Assembly (NCBI GenBank): GCA_934527325.1 | Contig: CAKTAG010000040.1 | Location: forward strand, 1-8,718 | Direction: 5' to 3' | Length of the DNA: 8,718 nt | From: an uncultured Candidatus Soleaferrea sp. | GTDB taxonomy: Bacteria > Bacillota > Clostridia > Oscillospirales > Ruminococcaceae | Translations under genes and position numbers: made by a program | Notes under the pieces: generated by a model | Database searches by the model: none | Seen by the model: only the letters and a program-made list of their open reading frames with translations | What the model was told of the DNA's origin: nothing | Shown here: one piece after another, positions 1 to 4,346 of the stretch | Position numbering within the stretch: the stretch's first letter is position 1 | How the letters are laid out: every line of letters begins with the position of its first letter

Positions 1-80
1 TGTTTTGTCACTTAACATTATACCACATGTTTCAATATGGATCTTTTATTTTGGTATCTTTATTTTACAACTTACCATTT

Positions 81-90
81 TATTTGTAGA
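81..90. repeat. Left copy of the putative target-site duplication
   Basis: TATTTGTAGA here is repeated exactly at 286-295. The two copies bracket the inverted-repeat element, as expected of a target duplication made on insertion. The match does not extend beyond these 10 bases on either side. Confidence 0.65.
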
Positions 91-286
91 CACGGCCGTT
101 TCATAAAAATTTTTTCAAAACAAACATCAAAAAAATATTGTATATTTTTTGATATAAAATTAATTTTTGGTTGTTAAGAACCTAATCAAACACAATTATT
201 AGAAAATATACTTAGTATTTTTGACCAAATAAATTATTGATTTTTAGACTTATTTTTTTATTTTAAAATTTATGAAACAGCCGTGT
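90..286. mobile_element. MITE-like non-coding element with terminal inverted repeats
   Basis: The left end (90-107) reads ACACGGCCGTTTCATAAA. The right end (269-286) is its reverse complement with one mismatch, at 97/279. The 10-base word TATTTGTAGA occurs immediately outside both ends, at 81-90 and 286-295, sharing one base with each repeat end. This gives an 8-bp target duplication if the element is 90-286, or 9-10 bp if it is slightly shorter. The interior is AT-rich, has no transposase reading frame, and contains a small hairpin around 126-154. Paired inverted repeats, abutting direct repeats and a length near 197 bp fit a miniature inverted-repeat transposable element moved in trans. The parent IS family is not recognised. 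No second copy is present in this window. Confidence 0.72.
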
Positions 287-295
287 ATTTGTAGA
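286..295. repeat. Right copy of the putative target-site duplication
   Basis: This is an exact copy of the 10-base word at 81-90, directly outside the right inverted repeat. Removing one copy plus the element rebuilds a plausible empty site. Confidence 0.65.
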
Positions 296-495
296 AAATA
301 TCTCTTGTTATTTTTTGTATTTTGTGCTATACTCTTCATAAAGTGGTTAATTCCTTTCCCTTCTGTGAATTTTATATGGCAACTTTATTTTAACAGTTTT
401 TTTAGGATTTCAATCACTTTTCTTTTTTTTATTATTCATGTCTCACATCAATTGTAACACTACATAAACACTATAAAAAATAATTATACAACTGA

Positions 496-527
496 TTGAT
501 TTTTATTAATAAATATGGTAATATAAT
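496..527 (+). promoter_or_regulatory. Candidate sigma-A promoter for rpsT
   Basis: TTGATT (496-501) lies 17 bp before TAATAT (519-524). A better -10 match, TATAAT (522-527), overlaps it but would need a 20-bp spacer. Transcription would start near 532, giving a leader of roughly 115 nt. TTGACC at 552-557 is another -35-like word but has no suitably spaced -10. The assignment is tentative because the region is so AT-rich. Confidence 0.3.
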
Positions 528-631
528 AATTGCTGGTTACAAAATAAATAGTTGACCACTTTTTTATAGATTAAGTACCGTATTACTTAGTTTATAGTTT
601 GTAAAATATAGTTTATACATAATAATTTATT

Positions 632-638
632 GGAGGTG
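632..638 (+). promoter_or_regulatory. Shine-Dalgarno site that decides the rpsT start
   Basis: GGAGGTG pairs closely with the 16S 3' end. It is 8 nt from TTG 647 but only 2 nt from TTG 641, which favours the downstream start. Confidence 0.85.
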
Positions 639-646
639 TTTTGAGA

Positions 647-907
647 TTGCCAAATATTAAATCTGCAAAAAAAAGAGAAAAACTAATAAAAAAACAAACA
701 CTTAGAAATAAAGCTGTTAAATCTAATTTAAAAACAATTTTAAAAAAAGCAGATAGCGCTATTTTAGAATCTGCAGAAAATAAAGAAGAAATGTTTAGAT
801 TAGCTATTAAAAAAATCGATCAAGCAGCTTCTAAAGGTATTTTGCATAAAAATTGTGCAAGTAGAAAAAAATCTAAATTAGCTTTAAAATATAATGCTGC
901 TAAATAA
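647..907 (+). CDS. rpsT: 30S ribosomal protein S20
   Basis: S20 is a primary 16S-binding protein of the small ribosomal subunit. The 86-residue product begins MPNIKSAKKREKL, the standard S20 N-terminus. It is rich in Lys and Arg, lies within the usual S20 length range, and is mostly amphipathic helix. The start is the TTG at 647. GGAGGTG (632-638) sits 8 nt before it, whereas the in-frame TTG at 641 is only 2 nt from that site and would add two residues foreign to the family. In E. coli, rpsT also starts with UUG, and that weak codon takes part in autogenous control by S20. Similar control here is an inference. The gene is monocistronic and ends in a strong terminator. Neighbours often seen near rpsT in Firmicutes (gpr, spoIIP, lepA) are absent. 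Confidence 0.97.
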   Translation: MPNIKSAKKREKLIKKQTLRNKAVKSNLKTILKKADSAILESAENKEEMFRLAIKKIDQAASKGILHKNCASRKKSKLALKYNAAK

Positions 908-942
908 GATTTACTTAAAATAATAATTGTTTATATTTTTTT

Positions 943-997
943 AAGCCTTCTGTTGTTACTGGGCCTTGAGCTAAACCCAGACAGATGGCTTTTTTTA
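943..997 (+). terminator. Two-tier intrinsic terminator after rpsT
   Basis: The outer stem pairs 943-953 with 981-991 (11 positions, one T-T mismatch at 948/986). A 5-nt bulge (954-958) on the 5' side is followed by an inner stem CTGGG/CCCAG (959-963 with 976-980) closing a 12-nt loop. A run of seven T (991-997) follows, so it works on the plus strand. There is no T run on the minus side, so it should not terminate the opposing secreted-protein gene. The bulged two-part stem is more elaborate than most terminators. Confidence 0.85.
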
Positions 998-1143
998 TAT
1001 TATATTTGTTGTTTTGTTATTTTGCTTTTTATTCAATTATAAAAGTAAAAACCTCCATGATATTAAAAAAAACAGTTTATTAACCAATTTAATTTAATCT
1101 ATCACAGAAGTTTTTATTTTATTGAAAAATTATTTTTTATATT

Positions 1144-2385
1144 TTAATCTGCAAAATAAATTTTTATTGTTATCGATTCTACATTTTTATCAATAAATAC
1201 AGTATCATCAATAGTATAGGAATTTACATCAAATCCTTGCTGGTAAAATCTAGTAGCATCGATATTAATACCGTTAAAGCCTTTAGCTACTATTTCATTA
1301 AATTTAATCCAAGATTCAGGTTTAATCAATAATGGATTTTTTATACAATATGGGCGTCTTACTACATTTATAGGCAATTTATAATCTACGGGCACTACAT
1401 AAACTAAAATCTTGTCAGGCATTGGCGTATCAATAGTAAAATTTACTGTTATTGATTTTACATATTCATTAGCAGATATTTCATCACCAAGCTTATAAGA
1501 ACAGGTTTTTACAGAATTAATAAATTTACGTGTGATTGTTATATTCGTTATATCATCATCTGCAGTGAGCTTTAAAATTTTATCAACATCTAACTTAAAC
1601 CCGCTTCTATTTTCAATACTATTAATATTATTTAACGCACCCAATACATTACAAGTGTAATTCACTAAAATTTTATCATCATCAATATTTAAATCATCTA
1701 GAGTAAAATGTATCGTTATAGATTCATCATCTTCTAAAGCTCTTATGAATTTACCATTATCACAATAAAAGTAAAATTCTACTTCTTGGTTATTTTTAAA
1801 AAATGATACTTTAGTAGATGCTAAACGTTTAATTGTATTACTATCAAAAACTTTATAATAGTCAAGTAAAAAATTGCTTCTACTTTCTATACTACTGGTT
1901 ATTTTCAATTTTTCTGGCTCATTACAAGTGTAATTAACTATAATTTTATTATCATCTAATAAAGGTCTAACACCAGAATTTGTAGCTATAGAATGTTCTA
2001 TTCCTCCATCTTCTAAAAAGTTAGGGAATGGACTTGTACTTGTAGAAAATTCTCTTTTTTCACCTTTAAAAAAATTAGATGGACTTGCACCTATGCAATT
2101 TTCACTATCCTCATCTTCAAAACTAGGGAATGGACTTGTACTTGTAGAAAATTCTCTTTTTTCACCTTCTAAAAAATTAGTAAATGAACTTGTACCTATG
2201 CAGTTTTCATTCTTCTCATCTTCTAAAAAATTAGGGAATAGACTTGTAAAGGGTTCACCTTCATGTAAATTAGATTCTTTAACATTACCACATTCAGTAG
2301 ATGCAATAACAGGTGTTGCATAAAAAATTGCTATAAACAAAGCTATAAAAATATTTAAAAATTTTTTTGTAATTACATTAGCCAT
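1144..2385 (-). CDS. Secreted repeat protein of unknown function
   Basis: I do not recognise this family. The 413-residue product has a classical signal peptide: MANVITKK, a hydrophobic core at about 9-27, and likely cleavage after VIA (residue 28). There is no lipobox and no C-terminal anchor, so secretion is likely. Residues 51-138 hold two full copies and one partial copy of a 34-36-residue repeat rich in Phe, Glu, Ser and Thr, with landmarks NFLED, ENCIG, GEKREFSTSTSPFP. Three related domains follow, at about 144-231, 235-320 and 324-413. Each opens with DDKI(I/L)V, with NYTC in the first two, and closes with SITI/SITV plus an aromatic beta-strand. They are probably beta-rich modules. Cysteines fall at 32, 62, 97, 154, 208, 245, 295 and 347. 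The ATG has AAAGGAG (2396-2402) 10 nt upstream and a perfect-consensus promoter. A surface or envelope role is inferred from the signal peptide and modular build only. Confidence 0.8.
   Translation of the reverse strand: MANVITKKFLNIFIALFIAIFYATPVIASTECGNVKESNLHEGEPFTSLFPNFLEDEKNENCIGTSSFTNFLEGEKREFSTSTSPFPSFEDEDSENCIGASPSNFFKGEKREFSTSTSPFPNFLEDGGIEHSIATNSGVRPLLDDNKIIVNYTCNEPEKLKITSSIESRSNFLLDYYKVFDSNTIKRLASTKVSFFKNNQEVEFYFYCDNGKFIRALEDDESITIHFTLDDLNIDDDKILVNYTCNVLGALNNINSIENRSGFKLDVDKILKLTADDDITNITITRKFINSVKTCSYKLGDEISANEYVKSITVNFTIDTPMPDKILVYVVPVDYKLPINVVRRPYCIKNPLLIKPESWIKFNEIVAKGFNGINIDATRFYQQGFDVNSYTIDDTVFIDKNVESITIKIYFAD
1996..2256 (-). repeat. In-frame tandem repeat coding the N-terminal repeats
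   Basis: The coding DNA repeats with a 108-bp and then a 102-bp period. The word agggaat marks equivalent points at 2023, 2125 and 2233 on the plus strand. Two blocks containing acttgtacttgtagaaaa are almost identical at the nucleotide level, which suggests recent duplication. Period lengths are multiples of three, so the frame is preserved. Confidence 0.85.
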
Positions 2386-2420
2386 TAACTTCGTACTCCT
2401 TTAAGCATATTATGAATTAT

Positions 2421-2449
2421 ATTATAAATTAAATAAAATTTAATGTCAA
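2421..2449 (-). promoter_or_regulatory. Perfect-consensus sigma-A promoter of the secreted-protein gene
   Basis: On the minus strand, TTGACA (2449-2444) is followed by exactly 17 bp and then TATAAT (2426-2421). Both hexamers match consensus completely. Transcription should start near 2414, giving a short leader of about 28 nt that contains the Shine-Dalgarno site. The gene is therefore likely expressed strongly and independently of the upstream spoIVF-like pair. A small inverted repeat, AATTG/CAATT (2472-2485), lies just upstream. Confidence 0.8.
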
Positions 2450-2495
2450 TTAATTTATATTTATAAAATTCAATTGTAAACAATTCGGAAATTAC

Positions 2496-2546
2496 ATAAG
2501 AAATAATATGTAAATATTTTACAAATATTTACATATTATTTCTTAT
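2496..2546. repeat. Perfect 24-bp hairpin spanning the end of the M50 gene
   Basis: Positions 2496-2519 are the exact reverse complement of 2523-2546, with a 3-nt loop (2520-2522). The right arm contains the M50 stop codon (TTA at 2529-2531 on the plus strand) and its last codons. The stem is almost all A-T and no T run follows on either strand, so it is not a textbook intrinsic terminator. It may act as a 3' stabiliser or weak terminator, or be a relic of a mobile element. Confidence 0.8.
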
Positions 2547-3119
2547 TATTTTCAATATAAGAATTATGCACAAAACAGATAGGGTTATATTAAAATTCCC
2601 GTGTAGAATAAAGAAAAAATCTATGACAGAAAATGTACATATAAATATTACAGATATAAAAAATGAAATGTTATAAGCTACATTGAATGGCAAACATGAA
2701 AATAATATTATATTAATAATTTTTCCACCATCTAATGATTCTATTGGTAACAAATTAAATACCCCTATAATTAAATTAGTAGTTATTAATATAAAATATT
2801 CAGTTGAATTTATAAAATATAATAATATGCTAATAATAAAATTAGCAAATGAACCGCTTAATAAAATTAACAGTTCATTATAATAAGAAATGCATTCCGG
2901 TTTAGCTATTGAAATATTAATACCATATACTTTAAAATGTATAGCAGAAATTTTAATATTAAAAAAATATATAAAAAGTAAATGTCCACACTCATGAATT
3001 ACAATAGCGTATAAAAAATACATGCTAATATTAGATTTATCAGTAGAAATTATTAAAGATATTAATATTAAAAAATAATAAGAAACTATAATGTTAATAT
3101 TTTTTATTTTAAAATTCAT
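2529..3119 (-). CDS. spoIVFB: M50 site-2-type intramembrane metalloprotease, SpoIVFB-like
   Basis: This is probably the mother-cell protease that cleaves pro-sigma-K. The 196-residue protein is strongly hydrophobic, with about six membrane segments. The zinc motif HECGH (42-46, HExxH class) lies in a membrane segment, and the second motif NLLPIESLDGG (122-132) supplies the NxxPxxxLDG ligand aspartate (D130). LSGSFANF (87-94) fits the conserved Gly-Asn loop of the family. B. subtilis SpoIVFB is about 288 residues with a C-terminal CBS domain. This protein ends soon after the last membrane segment and lacks that domain. The gene follows the M23 gene by 15 nt, and AAAAGG (about 3131-3136) overlaps the upstream stop codon, implying coupled translation. 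The M50 assignment is firm. The SpoIVFB role rests on size, motifs and the M23 partner, and another small S2P protease is possible. Confidence 0.82.
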   Translation of the reverse strand: MNFKIKNINIIVSYYFLILISLIISTDKSNISMYFLYAIVIHECGHLLFIYFFNIKISAIHFKVYGINISIAKPECISYYNELLILLSGSFANFIISILLYFINSTEYFILITTNLIIGVFNLLPIESLDGGKIINIILFSCLPFNVAYNISFFISVIFICTFSVIDFFFILHGNFNITLSVLCIILILKIIRNNM

Positions 3120-3134
3120 TATTAATTCTACCTT

Positions 3135-3683
3135 TTACCTAGAAAAATTTTTTTGCTTTATAAGTAATAATGGGTCAATAGCAACGTTGTTTATTTTTAT
3201 CTCTAGGTGAAGGTGATCTCCTGTAACAAGCCCTGTGTGGCCAACTGTAGAAATAACTTGCCCTTGATTAACGTTATTACCTTTTTCCTTTAAAATTTCT
3301 TGGCAATGGCAATACTTAGATTCTATATTGTTAGAATGAGAAATTATAATATATTTTCCATAAATTTCAGAAAAACCTGTTTCCTTTACTACACCTGGTA
3401 ATATAGAATGAATTTTAGATTTATTACTAGAACCAATATCTATTGCTGGGTGAAAATCTAAATTATAATATATTGGGTGAATTCTATAACCAAAACTAGA
3501 TGTTATATTGCCATTTAACGGAAACACAGCATTAATAAATGGTTTAGTTGGATTTATTTTATTTTTTTCTACATCAGCAACATTACGTATAATGTGTGTA
3601 CTTGAACTTTTAAAAAAAATAATCATTAGCAAACACGCAATGGCGATAGTTGAAATTCTATTAAAAATATGAACAATTTTCAT
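3135..3683 (-). CDS. spoIVFA: Membrane-anchored M23 (LytM) peptidase-like protein, SpoIVFA-like
   Basis: The 182-residue protein has a short N-terminal cytoplasmic tail, one membrane segment (about 10-25), a linker, and an M23/LytM domain from about residue 53 onward. The five active-site positions of LytM enzymes are present: H78 and D82 in HPAID, H126 in YCHC, and H157 and H159 in HLHLE. The fold may therefore still bind zinc, unlike degenerate members of the family. In B. subtilis, SpoIVFA holds and stabilises the M50 protease SpoIVFB and is itself a processing checkpoint. The adjacent M50 gene 15 nt downstream is the main reason for this call. SpoIIQ, another sporulation M23 protein, is less likely because of the partner gene. 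The start has AGGAGAA (3692-3698) 8 nt upstream. Confidence 0.75.
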   Translation of the reverse strand: MKIVHIFNRISTIAIACLLMIIFFKSSSTHIIRNVADVEKNKINPTKPFINAVFPLNGNITSSFGYRIHPIYYNLDFHPAIDIGSSNKSKIHSILPGVVKETGFSEIYGKYIIISHSNNIESKYCHCQEILKEKGNNVNQGQVISTVGHTGLVTGDHLHLEIKINNVAIDPLLLIKQKNFSR

Positions 3684-3691
3684 CTTTAATA

Positions 3692-3698
3692 TTCTCCT
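3692..3698 (-). promoter_or_regulatory. Ribosome binding site of the SpoIVFA-like gene
   Basis: AGGAGAA on the minus strand lies 8 nt before the ATG at 3683, which supports that start. Confidence 0.7.
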
Positions 3699-3722
3699 AA
3701 AAAATACTGCTAAAAATTTTTA

Positions 3723-3752
3723 TTACATCAGTTTATAAATTATATGATGTAA
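3723..3752 (-). promoter_or_regulatory. Inverted repeat around a candidate promoter of the spoIVF-like operon
   Basis: TTACATCA (3723-3730) and TGATGTAA (3745-3752) form a perfect 8-bp inverted repeat with a 14-bp spacer. On the minus strand, CATATAAT (3746-3739) lies within it and resembles the -10 of sigma-E promoters (CATACAAT type), which control spoIVF in B. subtilis. No convincing -35 is seen about 14-15 bp upstream. The repeat could equally be an operator or a leader hairpin. Confidence 0.35.
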
Positions 3753-3917
3753 ACTTCAAATTAAGTACAAGTTCTACTTTGCAAATTTCTATTAAATTTA
3801 CCCTTTATTTTTTTAATTGAAAATTATGTGGATTTACCAAATTTTGCATATTGAGTAATTATAAAATTTAATATGTTATAAAACCCGCTATTAGTCCATT
3901 TTTATTGCTATTTACAA

Positions 3918-3946
3918 TTGACTTATAACAAACTTTATTGTATAAT
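3918..3946 (+). promoter_or_regulatory. Promoter of the tRNA pair
   Basis: TTGACT (3918-3923), a 17-bp spacer and TATAAT (3941-3946) make a near-consensus sigma-A promoter. The predicted start near 3953 leaves about 12 nt of 5' leader before tRNA-Lys, typical of a stable RNA unit. Confidence 0.8.
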
Positions 3947-3964
3947 TTAAGTATATTTGATTTT

Positions 3965-4040
3965 GCACCACTAGCTCAGTTGGTAGAGCAACTGACTCTT
4001 AATCAGTGGGTCCAGGGTTCGAGTCCCTGGTGGTGTACCA
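3965..4040 (+). tRNA. tRNA-Lys (anticodon CTT)
   Basis: The 76-nt gene folds as a full cloverleaf. The acceptor GCACCAC pairs with GTGGTGT, with G1-U72 as a wobble pair. The D arm is GCTC...GAGC, the anticodon stem ACTGA/TCAGT surrounds CTCTTAA with CTT at 3998-4000, and the T stem is CAGGG/CCCTG with TTCGAGT. The 3' ACCA is encoded. It reads AAG and is co-transcribed with the tRNA-Glu that follows after 3 nt. Confidence 0.97.
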
Positions 4041-4043
4041 TTT

Positions 4044-4118
4044 GGCCCGTTGGTCAAGCGGTCAAGACGCTGGCCTCTCACGCCGGAAACAGGGGTTCGA
4101 TTCCCCTACGGGTCACCA
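4044..4118 (+). tRNA. tRNA-Glu (anticodon CTC)
   Basis: The 75-nt gene has acceptor GGCCCGT/ACGGGTC, anticodon stem CTGGC/GCCGG around loop CTCTCAC with CTC at 4077-4079, and T stem AGGGG/CCCCT with TTCGATT. CCA is encoded. It reads GAG. In this AT-rich genome GAG codons are rare, so a TTC isoacceptor must exist elsewhere. Confidence 0.97.
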
Positions 4119-4123
4119 AGAAC

Positions 4124-4152
4124 GTGCTTTATAAATAATATTTACAAAGCAC
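4124..4152 (+). terminator. Hairpin after the tRNA pair, weak terminator
   Basis: GTGCTTT (4124-4130) pairs with AAAGCAC (4146-4152), and after one mismatch TAAAT pairs with ATTTA around a 3-nt loop. It starts 6 nt past tRNA-Glu. Only scattered T residues follow (ACTTATTTATT), so it may serve as a processing signal as much as a terminator. Confidence 0.5.
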
Positions 4153-4197
4153 AGACTTATTTATTCTGCGTTAATTTATCTCTTTATTTTAATTAAT

Positions 4198-4233
4198 AAA
4201 TTATCACCCACGATTAGTCGTGGGTGATAATTT
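4198..4233. terminator. GC-rich 16-bp perfect hairpin
   Basis: The stem pairs 4198-4213 with 4218-4233. Its core TTATCACCCACGA is closed by a TTAG loop. It stands out as the most GC-rich non-tRNA stretch of this intergenic region. A-rich and T-rich flanks on each side could allow termination in both directions, though the T run is short. Similar CCCACGA...TCGTGGG foldbacks occur at ends of IS200/IS605-type elements, so a solo transposon-end relic is an alternative. Confidence 0.55.
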
Positions 4234-4274
4234 GTAAATAAAAAAATTCATCATTGCAATTAATTTATAAAAAT

Positions 4275-4303
4275 TTGAAATCTACATTTCTTAACTTTAT
4301 TTA
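4275..4303 (+). promoter_or_regulatory. Candidate promoter of the M18 aminopeptidase gene
   Basis: TTGAAA (4275-4280), 17 bp, TATTTA (4298-4303). The -10 match is modest, but the spacing and the position about 45 nt before the start codon are suitable. Confidence 0.35.
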
Positions 4304-4346
4304 GCAATATATTTTTTTAATTTATTAGGTAAAGGAGATTTACATT

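Larger units (their letters stand above)
296..646. other. Gene-free AT-rich region upstream of rpsT
   Basis: I see no gene here that I can defend. A 61-codon frame (272-457) starts inside the MITE-like element without a ribosome binding site and encodes a Phe/Ile-rich stretch typical of T-rich DNA. The right half must hold the rpsT promoter and leader. A short inverted repeat (TAAGTA...TACTTA, about 572-590) could form a weak hairpin in the leader. Confidence 0.5.

Noticed and set aside
272..457. 61-codon hydrophobic reading frame as an independent gene
   Set aside because: It starts inside the inverted-repeat element, has no ribosome binding site, and its Phe/Ile/Leu content follows from T-rich DNA.
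641..646. Upstream TTG as the rpsT start
   Set aside because: It is 2 nt from the Shine-Dalgarno site and adds Met-Arg before the conserved MPNIKSAKKR start.
2093..2323. Plus-strand frame opposite the repeat region
   Set aside because: It is the antisense of the repeat-containing secreted protein. It lacks its own signals and its repeats mirror the real gene.
2683..2883. Plus-strand frame opposite the M50 gene
   Set aside because: It is a shadow of the real minus-strand gene, which has clear HExxH and LDG motifs.
3938..4138. 66-codon plus-strand frame
   Set aside because: It reads straight through both tRNA genes and is a by-product of their conserved sequence.
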